Origin: Pseudomonas chlororaphis
Lineage (GTDB): Bacteria > Pseudomonadota > Gammaproteobacteria > Pseudomonadales > Pseudomonadaceae
Length of the DNA stretch: 64,000 bases
Direction of reading: 5' to 3'
Assembly (NCBI RefSeq): GCF_003731765.1
Contig: NZ_MOAL01000005.1
Span: forward strand, 219,896 to 283,895
In this document: piece after piece, positions 47,355 through 56,018 of the stretch
Position numbering within the stretch: the stretch's first letter is position 1
Layout: each line of letters begins with the position of its first letter
The notes under the pieces: generated by a model
What the model was told of the DNA's origin: nothing
Databases searched by the model: none
Seen by the model: the letters and a program-made list of their open reading frames with translations, nothing else
Translations under genes and position numbers: made by a program

Positions 47355-48388
47355 GTCATCAGTTGGCGCCACGCGGGCTGTATCTGGGATTGGGCCTGCT
47401 ATGCCTGGTGGCGATTTGGTTGTCATTGGCCCTGGGGCCGGTCAGCCTGCCGCTGCTGGATACCCTGCGCGCCGCCCTGCGCTTGCTCGGCGTGCCCATC
47501 GATGGGCAGGGGCTGGAGCAGGCTGAGTTGATTCTCGGGCAGATCCGGCTGCCGCGAACCCTGATGGGGTTGGCGGTGGGAGGTGTGCTGGCGCTCTCCG
47601 GGGTGGCCATGCAAGGGCTGTTTCGCAATCCCTTGGCCGACCCTGGGCTGGTGGGGGTTTCCAGTGGTGCAGCCCTGGGGGCGGCCGTGGCCATTGTCGG
47701 TGGCTCGTTCATGGGCGGTTTGCCGGAGGCGTTCGGCCCCTATTTGCTGTCGTTGTGTGCGTTTCTCGGCGGCTTGCTGGTGACGGCGCTGGTCTATCGC
47801 CTGGGGCGGCGCAACGGTCAAACCCACGTCGCCACCATGTTACTGGCGGGGATCGCGCTCACGGCGCTGGCGGGCTCGGCGGTCGGTCTGTTCACCTACC
47901 TGGCGGACGATGCCACGTTGCGCACCCTGACTTTCTGGAACCTGGGCAGCCTCAACGGCGCCAGTTATCAGCGCTTGTGGCCGCTGTTGCTGGTCAGCGG
48001 CGCTGTGGCCCTGTGGTTGCCCCGTCGGGCCAAGGCCTTGAATGCCTTGTTGCTGGGCGAGTCGGAAGCCAAGCATTTGGGTGTCAATGTCGAGCAACTG
48101 AAGCGCGAGCTGGTGTTTTGCACCGCACTTGGGGTGGGAGCGGCGGTGGCCGCGGCGGGAATGATCGGTTTTATCGGGCTGGTGGTGCCGCACCTGATGC
48201 GCCTGCTGGCCGGGCCGGATCATCGGACCTTGTTACCGGCATCGATCCTGGCCGGGGCCAGCCTGCTGTTGCTGGCAGACCTGGTGGCGCGCCTGGCCCT
48301 GGCGCCCGCTGAGTTGCCAATCGGCATCATCACCGCGTTTATCGGGGCGCCGTTCTTTCTGTATCTGTTGCTGCGAGGGCGCCCCTGA
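47351..48388 (+). CDS. hmuU: Haem ABC transporter permease
   Basis: A 345-residue FecCD-family permease with about ten membrane segments. The family blocks LGQIRLPRTLMGLAVGGVLALSGVAMQG and GMIGFIGLVVPHLMRLLAGPDHR are present. It overlaps hmuT by ATGA and hmuV by TGATG. Confidence 0.93.
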   Translation: MSHQLAPRGLYLGLGLLCLVAIWLSLALGPVSLPLLDTLRAALRLLGVPIDGQGLEQAELILGQIRLPRTLMGLAVGGVLALSGVAMQGLFRNPLADPGLVGVSSGAALGAAVAIVGGSFMGGLPEAFGPYLLSLCAFLGGLLVTALVYRLGRRNGQTHVATMLLAGIALTALAGSAVGLFTYLADDATLRTLTFWNLGSLNGASYQRLWPLLLVSGAVALWLPRRAKALNALLLGESEAKHLGVNVEQLKRELVFCTALGVGAAVAAAGMIGFIGLVVPHLMRLLAGPDHRTLLPASILAGASLLLLADLVARLALAPAELPIGIITAFIGAPFFLYLLLRGRP

Positions 48389-49155
48389 TGCTCCGGGCAG
48401 AAAACCTGCACATTCGCCGCGGTCGGAAAACCGTCCTGGCGGGGATTGACCTGCAACTCCACCCCGGTGAGGTCCTGGGTGTGCTCGGGCCCAACGGCGC
48501 CGGCAAGAGCACCCTGTTGGGAGCCTTGAGCGCGGAGTTGCCTGCGGATCAGGGCCAGGTCTGGCTCGACCAGCGGCCTTTGGCCCAATGGGAAGGGGCT
48601 GAGCGCGCGCAACGTTTGGCGGTCCTGCCCCAGGCGTCGAGCCTGGATTTTGCCTTTCGGGTCGAGGAAGTGGTCGCCATGGGGCGTTTGCCTCACCAGA
48701 GCGGGCGAGTACGTGACGAGCAGATTGTCGTTGCCGCATTGCAGGCGACTGACGCAGTTCATCTGCTGGGCCGCAGCTACCTGGCGCTATCCGGTGGCGA
48801 GCGTCAGCGGGTGCATCTGGCAAGGGTGCTGGCGCAACTCTGGCCGGGTCAGGCGGGGCAGACCCTGTTGCTCGACGAGCCGACGTCGGCCTTGGACCCC
48901 TTGCACCAGCACCTGACCTTGCAAGCTGTTCGGGCCTTTGCCGATCGTGGGGTCGCAGTGCTGGTGATCCTGCATGACCTGAACCTGGCCGCCCGTTATT
49001 GTGATCGTCTGTTGTTGCTGCAGGATGGGCGCCCTTACTCGCTGGACGCTCCTGCCTATGTACTGCGCGCCGAACCGCTGAAGGCCGTGTTTGGCCTGGA
49101 CGTACTGGTGCAGGAGCATCCCGAACGGGGGCACCCCCTGATCATTGATCGCTGA
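48388..49155 (+). CDS. hmuV: Haem ABC transporter ATPase
   Basis: A 255-residue ABC ATPase. Walker A GPNGAGKST, signature LSGGERQRVHLARVL, Walker B LLLDEPTSALD, and the H-loop histidine in VILHDLNLA are all intact. It pairs with HmuU to import haem after a TonB receptor brings it into the periplasm; no such receptor is in this window. Confidence 0.94.
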   Translation: MLRAENLHIRRGRKTVLAGIDLQLHPGEVLGVLGPNGAGKSTLLGALSAELPADQGQVWLDQRPLAQWEGAERAQRLAVLPQASSLDFAFRVEEVVAMGRLPHQSGRVRDEQIVVAALQATDAVHLLGRSYLALSGGERQRVHLARVLAQLWPGQAGQTLLLDEPTSALDPLHQHLTLQAVRAFADRGVAVLVILHDLNLAARYCDRLLLLQDGRPYSLDAPAYVLRAEPLKAVFGLDVLVQEHPERGHPLIIDR

Positions 49156-49176
49156 CGTGATACCTGGAGCCCGTCG

Positions 49177-50040
49177 ATGCGCGTACTTCTATTGCCGGTG
49201 CTGTTGCTGCTTTTTGCCTGTCAAAGCCGGCCCACATTGCCGGTGCTGCCCCAGCTTGAGGAGCCGGGGCAGATTGTTGATCTGCAAACGGGGCAGCGTC
49301 TCAGTCCTGATGAGTTGATTGCACGCCTTGCCGCTGCGCCGCGGGTGATCGTCGGTGAACAGCACGACCACCCCGATCACCATCGCCTGCAGTTGTGGCT
49401 GCTGCAGGCGCTGGCAGCCCGACGCCCCCAAGGCAGCTTGCTCCTGGAAATGCTCACCCCTGAGCAGCAACCCAAGGTCGATGGGCTGCGCCAGGCTATG
49501 GCCAAGCAGGGGCTGCCGGCGGACCTGCCCAAGGCTTTGGCCTGGCAACCGGGGTGGGACTGGTCCTTGTACGGCCCCGTCGTGAGTTTTGCGTTGGTGC
49601 AGCCTTATCCGTTGTGGGCCGCCAACCTCGATCGTCTTGAGGTCCGTGGGATTTACGCCAAGGCACCGGTCCTGAGTGGCTCCCATGCGAATGCGCCTTC
49701 GGTCAGGCAGGCGTTGTTGGCTCAGGTGCGAACCTCCCATTGCGGGTTGCTGCCGGAGTCGCAATTGCCGGCGATGCTGGCGGTGCAACAGCAGCGCGAC
49801 CGGCGCATGGCCCAGCGTTTGCTGGATGCGCCAACGCCGGCACTGCTGTTTGCCGGAGCCTTTCATGCGCGCAAGGATGTCGGTGTGCCTGTGCACCTGG
49901 CGGATCTGCCACCACCCCGGGACGCCGTGGTGCTGATGCTGGCCCAGCGGGGCGCTGAGGTGATGCCGGCAACGGCGGATTACGTCTGGTACACCGCGCC
50001 GATGGCGGACAAGGACTATTGCGCACAACTGCGCCAGTAA
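49177..50040 (+). CDS. ChaN-family haem-associated lipoprotein
   Basis: A 287-residue lipoprotein, signal MRVLLLPVLLLLFAC with the cysteine at 15. The ChaN/PhuW core is visible: RVIVGEQHDHPDHHRLQLWLLQAL, LLLEMLTPEQQP and FAGAFHARKDVGVPVHL. A related Campylobacter protein binds haem. The place at the end of the haem transport operon matches phuW of P. aeruginosa. Confidence 0.88.
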   Translation: MRVLLLPVLLLLFACQSRPTLPVLPQLEEPGQIVDLQTGQRLSPDELIARLAAAPRVIVGEQHDHPDHHRLQLWLLQALAARRPQGSLLLEMLTPEQQPKVDGLRQAMAKQGLPADLPKALAWQPGWDWSLYGPVVSFALVQPYPLWAANLDRLEVRGIYAKAPVLSGSHANAPSVRQALLAQVRTSHCGLLPESQLPAMLAVQQQRDRRMAQRLLDAPTPALLFAGAFHARKDVGVPVHLADLPPPRDAVVLMLAQRGAEVMPATADYVWYTAPMADKDYCAQLRQ

Positions 50041-50067
50041 AGGCCCCCAAGGTGCTTTTTTGCAGGC

Positions 50068-50181
50068 AAAAAAAGACCCGGCAAGAGCCGGGTCAAATAA
50101 CCGTGATTAGCCTGATGAGGAGATAATCTGAGAGCCCGAACCACCGGTCTTCCAGGTTATCAACTGGCCTCGCGACCAGTG
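50068..50181 (-). ncRNA. prrF: PrrF iron-responsive small RNA
   Basis: About 114 bases, transcribed leftwards. The minus strand reads ACTGGTCGCGAGGCCAG near the 5' end, then the conserved core CTCCTCATCAGGCTAATCAC known to pair with mRNAs of iron-rich proteins, and a terminator (GACCCGGC, 4-base loop, GCCGGGTC, T7 at 50074-50068). It lies between the phuW-like gene and the cyclic-nucleotide-binding gene, exactly the P. aeruginosa prrF place. Only one copy is seen; P. aeruginosa has two in tandem. Confidence 0.95.
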
Positions 50182-50183
50182 GT

Positions 50184-50215
50184 GATAATCATAACGATTC
50201 TCATTTCTAAGTCAA
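50184..50215 (-). promoter_or_regulatory. Fur-controlled promoter of prrF
   Basis: On the minus strand, TTGACT at 50215-50210 and TATGAT at 50193-50188 are separated by 16 bases. A 19-base Fur box (GAGAATCGTTATGATTATC, 50202-50184) overlaps the -10 element, so iron-loaded Fur should block transcription. Confidence 0.88.
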
Positions 50216-50279
50216 TGCGGCATTTTGGCTTTTCTGCTTTTTTCATCAAACAAGTGTTTGAAAGCGCCGGGGCGCGGTT

Positions 50280-51080
50280 TTAGCGCGCCTGCAGCTGGGT
50301 GTTGAGGCGGATGACTTCCTTGTTCAGCAGGTCGATCCGGCGCGCCATGCTTTCAATCAGGCTCTGGGCGATACGCGGATTGCTTCGGGTCAGGCTGAGG
50401 AATTGCTCCTTGGGGATCAGCATCAAGGTGCTGGGCTGGCTGGCAATCACGGTGGCGCTGCGTCTCTCCCCGGTAAACACCGCCATGGCGCCGAAGATTT
50501 CGTCCTTGGGGACCTCGCCAACTTTATGCCCGTCGACAAACGCCTCGGCGTGCCCCTCGATGATCACGAAAACGTGATCGGCAACGTCGCCCTGGTGGAT
50601 CAGTGTCTCGCCCTCAAGGACCCGCTTGAAGCTGTTGTTACTGCGAAACTCCGGTTGCTTGAGGCGGGCGATGGCATCCGACAGCAGGGCGGTCTGGCCG
50701 ATCAGGTACTGCAGGAACAACTCCGAACGCTGCTCATCGGCATACACATGCTGGAACACCGCCGAGCGCAGAAAAGGGATCAGCTTCAGGGGCGTGTCGC
50801 AACTGAGGTGCCAGTGAGGCTGTTCCAGCCCTCGACGCAGCCCGAGCAGGTCGCCTTCGTGCAAATAGAAGAGTGGACGCTGATCGATGCTGGCCTGGAC
50901 CTGGCCGTCTTCCAGCAAGAACAGCCGGTCGCCGGGTAGCGCCTGGGCGAGATCGTCGGTGGGCTCAAGCAATAGAGGGGCGCCCGCCGCCGGCAAACCC
51001 GCGAGTAATTGCGCCGGAATGCTTTGCAGGCGGTTGATTAAGGTGTCGGCGTATGCCGGTTGCTCCCCCAGTAGATACAT
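50280..51080 (-). CDS. Cyclic-nucleotide-binding-domain protein (CbpA-like)
   Basis: A 266-residue protein with two cyclic-nucleotide-binding-like segments. The second (about 155-245) is clear: VLEGETLIHQGDVADHVFVIIEGHAEAFVDG, then GEIFGAMAVFTGERRSATVIA-type sequence with the cAMP-contact GA and RR. There is no DNA-binding domain; a short helix ends the protein. The neighbour of prrF in P. aeruginosa is cbpA, a cAMP-binding protein, which this matches in place and type. Confidence 0.85.
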   Translation of the reverse strand: MYLLGEQPAYADTLINRLQSIPAQLLAGLPAAGAPLLLEPTDDLAQALPGDRLFLLEDGQVQASIDQRPLFYLHEGDLLGLRRGLEQPHWHLSCDTPLKLIPFLRSAVFQHVYADEQRSELFLQYLIGQTALLSDAIARLKQPEFRSNNSFKRVLEGETLIHQGDVADHVFVIIEGHAEAFVDGHKVGEVPKDEIFGAMAVFTGERRSATVIASQPSTLMLIPKEQFLSLTRSNPRIAQSLIESMARRIDLLNKEVIRLNTQLQAR

Positions 51081-51094
51081 GGCGACCTGCCGGA

Positions 51095-51367
51095 TCAGTT
51101 CTTGTGGCGTGAGGAAATAGCATCCAGTTGCTTGTTCAGGGCGTCCTTGCGCTCGGCGGGGATATCGTTCCAGTGCACGTCCATCAAGGCGCCTTCGATG
51201 GCGTAAAGCAGCACTTTCGAGGCGCGAAAGCCGCGAGTGCGCACTGCTCGATAGGCATCCACCGCCCCCAGGCGGCGCAAATCCGACGCGCTATGGATGC
51301 CCACTGCATGCAGCCATTGTGCGGATGTCTTACCGAGGTTCTTCAGGTGTTGCAGTTCATCATTCAT
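51095..51367 (-). CDS. TfoX C-terminal domain-like protein
   Basis: A 90-residue protein with the TfoX/Sxy C-terminal pattern LKNLGKTSAQWLHAVGIHSASDLRRLGAVDAYRAVR. This helix-hairpin-helix-like unit is a stand-alone form without the N-terminal TfoX domain. A GGAGG site precedes the ATG at 51367. TfoX controls competence in other bacteria; a role here is not shown. It lies 14 bases before the cyclic-nucleotide protein gene, probably one operon. Confidence 0.85.
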   Translation of the reverse strand: MNDELQHLKNLGKTSAQWLHAVGIHSASDLRRLGAVDAYRAVRTRGFRASKVLLYAIEGALMDVHWNDIPAERKDALNKQLDAISSRHKN

Positions 51368-51565
51368 CAAGCCTCCTTGCGACGGCCGAATGCTGAGTGG
51401 GCAAGCCTCTGAGGAGTGTAGCGCTCAGCAGGAAACGCGCTGTTCGTTGGTCGGTTTCAACGCAAAAGCTTCTAAGGGGAGGGGAAACAGGCATGACGGC
51501 GCAGGCTGAAAGCCTGGGCAATCCAGCGCAAAGCGGGGGCGCTGGATTTGAGGCAACGGTGTCGG

Positions 51566-51910
51566 TTAGCGGGTGCGGTAACGCAGGCGCGTGCCGAAGT
51601 TGACCGACATGAGGATTTCGTCGGCGCTCAGCTCCGGAGGGAAGTAGGCACCGGAAATCTGCGCGTGGGACAGGCTAGCGCCTTCCAGGGGGACGTCGCG
51701 CAGGTCGAGGCCACGCAAATCCGCAGAACGGAAATAGGCGTCGGTGAAGTCGATGCCGTCGGTGTTCAAGTCGCGCAGATCGAGGCCGCGGAAGTCACCG
51801 CCGCGCAAGTCGATGGGCTGACCTTGTGGGCGCTCGCGATTGAAACCGGTGATGTCGTCTTTGCGTAACAGCTCGTACAGCGGGGTGTCGAGTAGCTTCG
51901 GTTTGCACAT
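51566..51910 (-). CDS. Pentapeptide-repeat protein
   Basis: A 114-residue protein from MCKPKLLDTPLYELLR at 51910. Tandem five-residue repeats of the A(D/N)LXX kind are visible: IDLRGGDFRGLDLRDLNTDG, then DFTDAYFRSADLRGLDLRDVPLEGASLSHAQI. Such proteins form right-handed square beta-helices. It is too short to resemble Qnr gyrase-protecting proteins closely, so I do not propose that role. Confidence 0.85.
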   Translation of the reverse strand: MCKPKLLDTPLYELLRKDDITGFNRERPQGQPIDLRGGDFRGLDLRDLNTDGIDFTDAYFRSADLRGLDLRDVPLEGASLSHAQISGAYFPPELSADEILMSVNFGTRLRYRTR

Positions 51911-51955
51911 GGCGGCTTTCTCGGTGTTGGTTTTATGGCGCCAGTATAGTGCCAC

Positions 51956-51998
51956 TATTTTTCAGCCGTGAAGTCTTTACACTTCACGGCTGAAAATA
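51956..51998. repeat. Long inverted repeat between two minus-strand genes
   Basis: TTTTCAGCCGTGAAGT at 51959-51974 pairs perfectly with ACTTCACGGCTGAAAA at 51981-51996 around a 6-base loop. Neither strand has a T run after the stem, because the A/T ends are part of the palindrome. It lies just beyond the stop of the gene ending at 52004. Confidence 0.85.
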
Positions 51999-52003
51999 CC
52001 GGT

Positions 52004-53560
52004 TTAGAGGCCTGGCAGGCGCTGACGGATGTTCGCTACCAGAGCATCCAGGCTGCCACTTTCATTGGTCTCGACCCGCTTGCTGCGCAGCAGTTCTTCG
52101 GCGCTGAGCGCTTCGCGGTTGGCTTGCTGGGCTGCGATCACTTCCAGGGTGGCGTCCGACGGGTCATTGCTGTCGGCTTGGCGTTGCGCCAGCCAGCTGG
52201 CGATGACGGCCTCGGGGGCGTTGCAGTCGATGATCAGGCACGGGGCGCCCGTGTGCTCTGCGACTTCGGCGGCGGCGTCGCGTTGGGCACGTTTGAGGTA
52301 CGTGGCGTCGATTACCACCGGGAAGCCGGCACGCAGAATGACGTCGGCGATTTTATGCAGGTGCGCGTAGGTGGCGGTGCTGGCGTCGCTGCTGTAGATG
52401 CCGGCGTTGGGATCGTTCTGCACGCTTTGCTCGCCAAACAGACGCTTGCGTTCTACATCGGAGCGCAGGCGGACAGCGCCCAGGGCTTCGACCAGGCGCA
52501 GGGCGACGTGGCTCTTGCCTACCGCAGAAACCCCGGAGGTGATGGCCAGGAAGCGCGAAGGGATGGTGCTGTAGCTTTCCGCCAGGTTGGCGTAGTTGCG
52601 GTACTGGCGCAGTGAGGTGGCGCGTTGTACGGGGGTGGCATCGGCGGGCATGCTGAACAGGCTGACTTTGGCCCGTACCAGCGCCCGATAGGCCTTGTAG
52701 AAGTTCAGCAGTTCCAGGCCTTGATAGTCGCCGGTCAGCTCCAGGTACTGGCTGATAAAGCGCCGGGCCAGGCTCTTCAGGCCGCGGTCTTCCAAGTCCA
52801 TGGCGAGGAAGCCGGTATCGGCGTAGACGTCAGTGAAGCGGAAGGGCTCGTTGAACTCGATGCAGTCGAAAATCACCACGCGACCGTCGATCACCGTGGC
52901 ATTGCCCAGGTGGATGTCACCGTGGCATTCGCGGATGAAACCGTCGTTCTTGCGCTGGGCGAACAGCGGCTTGAGGCGTTCGAAGCTGCTTTCGGCCCAG
53001 GCTTCCAGGGCTTCCAGTTGTTGCAGGTCGGCCTTGTCGCTGAGGAACGGGCGGATCTGTTCGAAGTTCTGCCGCACCGGCGCCATGACGCTGTCCGGGG
53101 TGCCTGCTTCGTGGGCGGCGGGCACGCGTGGCGCGTCGAGGTGGAACCGGGCAATCTGCTGGGCCATCTCATCGATGTGCTGGGTGGTCAGTTCCCCATT
53201 GGCTTGCAAGGTGCTGAGCAGCCCGCTCTGAGGGAACTGGCGCATTTTCAGCGCGTATTCGATGACCGGGCCGGTGCCGGCCAGCTCCGGGGCCTCGGCG
53301 GTACCAGTGATCGGCAACACTTCGAGATACAAATCCTGGGTCAAACGCTGGTTCAGGCGCAGTTCTTCGCCGCAGAAGTGTTCGCGGGCATCCAGGCTGG
53401 TGAAATCGAGGAAACCGAAGTTGACCGGTTTTTTCACTTTATAGACGTAGGGGCCGGTGAGCAGCACCCAGGAAATGTGAGTCTCGATGACCTGAAACCC
53501 ATCGACGGGGTGCGGGTACAAGGCCGGGTTTTGCAATGCGGCGATCAGTGACTGGCTCAC
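52004..53560 (-). CDS. Two-domain kinase: aminoglycoside-phosphotransferase-like plus P-loop ATPase
   Basis: A 518-residue protein. The N-terminal half is an APH-like kinase domain (VYKVKKPVNFGFLDFTSLDAR, ECHGDIHLGNATVIDGRVVIFDCIEF; the HGDIHLGN and FDCIEF blocks are the catalytic and metal sites). The C-terminal half (about 330-518) is a P-loop domain with ITSGVSAVGKSHVA and LIIDCNAPEAVI, similar to zeta-toxin/polynucleotide-kinase-like ATPases. This fusion is common in proteobacteria and its substrate is unknown. Confidence 0.88.
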   Translation of the reverse strand: MSQSLIAALQNPALYPHPVDGFQVIETHISWVLLTGPYVYKVKKPVNFGFLDFTSLDAREHFCGEELRLNQRLTQDLYLEVLPITGTAEAPELAGTGPVIEYALKMRQFPQSGLLSTLQANGELTTQHIDEMAQQIARFHLDAPRVPAAHEAGTPDSVMAPVRQNFEQIRPFLSDKADLQQLEALEAWAESSFERLKPLFAQRKNDGFIRECHGDIHLGNATVIDGRVVIFDCIEFNEPFRFTDVYADTGFLAMDLEDRGLKSLARRFISQYLELTGDYQGLELLNFYKAYRALVRAKVSLFSMPADATPVQRATSLRQYRNYANLAESYSTIPSRFLAITSGVSAVGKSHVALRLVEALGAVRLRSDVERKRLFGEQSVQNDPNAGIYSSDASTATYAHLHKIADVILRAGFPVVIDATYLKRAQRDAAAEVAEHTGAPCLIIDCNAPEAVIASWLAQRQADSNDPSDATLEVIAAQQANREALSAEELLRSKRVETNESGSLDALVANIRQRLPGL

Positions 53561-53677
53561 AGGCGATCCTTCAGAGTCGTAGAAAATTCAAGGGCGTCAT
53601 TATGGCCGCTGGCAGGGTCAACGCAAACCTCGGGTGGCTCCTGTTGAGGATGAATAAAGTGCGTATAATCCGCCGCC

Positions 53678-56002
53678 ATGACTCGTACCCGATCCCCCCG
53701 TTCCGCTAAAAAAACACCGTCTCGCGGCCTGCGCCCCTGGCTGGGCTGGGCCCTGAAGCTCAGTCTGGTTGGCTTGGTAGTGCTCGCCGGCTTCGCGGTT
53801 TATCTCGATGCAGTGGTCCAGGAAAAGTTTTCCGGCAAACGCTGGACCATTCCTGCCAAGGTCTACGCGCGCCCGCTGGAGCTGTTCGTCGGACAGAAGC
53901 TCAGTAAAGAAGACTTCCTCACCGAGCTGGACGCCCTGGGCTATCGACGCGAAAGCGTGGCCAATGGGCCGGGCGCGGCGTCGGTCAACGGCAACACCAT
54001 TGATCTCAATACCCGTGGCTTCCAGTTCTACGAAGGCCTGGAAAAAGCCCAGCCGGTGCGCGTGCGATTCTCCGGCGACTATGTGGCAGGGCTGTCCGGG
54101 GCCGAGGGCTCGAAAGTCGCCGTGGTGCGCCTCGAGCCGCTGCTGATTGGCGGCATTTATCCGAAGAACCTTGAAGACCGCATCCTGATCAATATCGATC
54201 AGGTGCCGCCGTACCTGCTGGAAACCTTGGTGGCCGTAGAGGACCGGGATTTCTACAGCCACTTGGGGATTTCGCCGAAGTCCATTGCCCGTGCCATTTG
54301 GGTCAACATTTCGGGCGGCAGGATGAGCCAGGGCGGCAGTACGCTGACCCAGCAGTTGGTGAAGAACTTCTACCTCACCAGCGAGCGTAGCCTGACGCGC
54401 AAGCTGACCGAAGCCATGATGGCCATGCTGCTTGAGCTGCATTACGACAAGCGCGAAATCCTTGAGGCGTACCTCAACGAGGTATTCGTCGGCCAGGACG
54501 GTCAGCGCGCGGTGCACGGTTTTGGCTTGGCCAGTCAGTTCTTTTTCGGCCAGCCCCTGTCTGAGCTGAAGTTGCATCAAGTGGCGTTGTTGGTGGGCAT
54601 GGTCAAGGGGCCGTCCTACTACAACCCGCGGCGCAACCCTGAGCGTGCTCTGGAACGGCGCAACCTGGTGCTTGATGTGCTTGAGCAGCAAGGCGTGGCG
54701 ACGGCAGAGCAAGTGGCTGCAGCGAAGAAAATGCCACTGGGTGTGACCACCCGCGGCAAGTTGGCCGACAGTTCGTTCCCGGGCTTTATCGACCTGGTCA
54801 AGCGTCAGTTGCGCGAAGACTACCGCGACGAAGACTTGACCGAAGAAGGGTTGCGGATCTTTACCAGTTTCGATCCGATTCTGCAGATGAAGGCCGAAGC
54901 GTCGGTCACTGACACCTTCAAGCGTCTGGCCGGTCGCAAAGGTTCGGATGAGGTCGAAGCGGCGATGGTGGTGACCAACCCGGAAACCGGTGAGGTCCAG
55001 GCCATGATCGGCAGCCGCCAGGCGAGCTTCGCCGGTTTCAACCGGGCGCTGGATGCGGTGCGGCCGATCGGCTCGCTGATCAAGCCGGCGGTCTACCTGA
55101 CGGCCCTTGAGAAACCAAGTCAATACAGTTTGACCAGTTGGTTGTCCGACGAAGCCTTCTCGGTTAAGGGCGCGGACGGCCAAGTGTGGAAGCCGCAGAA
55201 CTATGATCGCCGCTCCCATGGCACGATTTTCCTGTACCAGGGGCTGGCCCATTCCTACAACTTGTCCACCGCACGGCTGGGCCTGGAAGTGGGCGTGCCC
55301 AATGTGCTCAAGACCTTGAGCCGTTTGGGGGTGACTCGCGAGTTTCCAGCCTTCCCTTCGATGTTGCTGGGGGCGGGCGGCATGAGCCCGATGGAAGTGG
55401 CCACCATGTACCAGACCCTGGCCAACGGTGGTTTCAATACGCCGATGCGCGGGATTCGTAGCGTGCTGACGGCCGAGGGTGAGCCGCTCAAGCGTTATCC
55501 GTTCCAGATTCAGCAGCGTTTCGATCCGGGTTCCATCTATCTGATCCAAAGCGCCATGCAGCGAGTCATGCGTGAAGGCACCGGCAGCTCGGTCTACAAC
55601 GTGTTGCCGAAAACCCTGGCGCTGGCCGGCAAGACCGGCACCAGTAACGATTCGCGCGACAGCTGGTTCGCCGGTTTCAGCCAAGACCTGTTGGCCGTGG
55701 TGTGGCTGGGGCGTGACGATAACGGCAAGACGCCGTTTACCGGTGCCACCGGTGCCCTGCAGGTCTGGACCAGTTTCATGCGCAAGGCCGACCCGCTGCC
55801 CCTGGATATGCCGCAGCCGGATAACGTGGTGCAGGCCTGGGTCGATTCTCGGACCGGCCAGGGTTCCGATGCCAACTGTCCGGGCGCGGTACAGATGCCG
55901 TATATTCGCGGCAGCGAGCCACCTCCCGGCCCGGCATGCGGTGGCGAAAGCCCTGCTTCCGGCGAGTCGGTGATGGATTGGGTCAAAGGCTGGATGAACT
56001 AA
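53678..56002 (+). CDS. mrcB: Penicillin-binding protein 1B
   Basis: A class A bifunctional PBP of 774 residues with one N-terminal membrane anchor (LKLSLVGLVVLAGFAVYLD). After a UB2H-like regulatory region, the glycosyltransferase domain shows AVEDRDFYSHLGI, GGSTLTQQLVKNFYLTSER and EAYLNEVFVGQDG. The transpeptidase domain shows the active serine in RPIGSLIKPAVYL, SYN in AHSYNLSTARL, and KTG in LAGKTGTSND. The following TPR lipoprotein gene starts 16 bases after the stop. Confidence 0.96.
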   Translation: MTRTRSPRSAKKTPSRGLRPWLGWALKLSLVGLVVLAGFAVYLDAVVQEKFSGKRWTIPAKVYARPLELFVGQKLSKEDFLTELDALGYRRESVANGPGAASVNGNTIDLNTRGFQFYEGLEKAQPVRVRFSGDYVAGLSGAEGSKVAVVRLEPLLIGGIYPKNLEDRILINIDQVPPYLLETLVAVEDRDFYSHLGISPKSIARAIWVNISGGRMSQGGSTLTQQLVKNFYLTSERSLTRKLTEAMMAMLLELHYDKREILEAYLNEVFVGQDGQRAVHGFGLASQFFFGQPLSELKLHQVALLVGMVKGPSYYNPRRNPERALERRNLVLDVLEQQGVATAEQVAAAKKMPLGVTTRGKLADSSFPGFIDLVKRQLREDYRDEDLTEEGLRIFTSFDPILQMKAEASVTDTFKRLAGRKGSDEVEAAMVVTNPETGEVQAMIGSRQASFAGFNRALDAVRPIGSLIKPAVYLTALEKPSQYSLTSWLSDEAFSVKGADGQVWKPQNYDRRSHGTIFLYQGLAHSYNLSTARLGLEVGVPNVLKTLSRLGVTREFPAFPSMLLGAGGMSPMEVATMYQTLANGGFNTPMRGIRSVLTAEGEPLKRYPFQIQQRFDPGSIYLIQSAMQRVMREGTGSSVYNVLPKTLALAGKTGTSNDSRDSWFAGFSQDLLAVVWLGRDDNGKTPFTGATGALQVWTSFMRKADPLPLDMPQPDNVVQAWVDSRTGQGSDANCPGAVQMPYIRGSEPPPGPACGGESPASGESVMDWVKGWMN

Positions 56003-56018
56003 GCAAAGAGGGTTTGAC

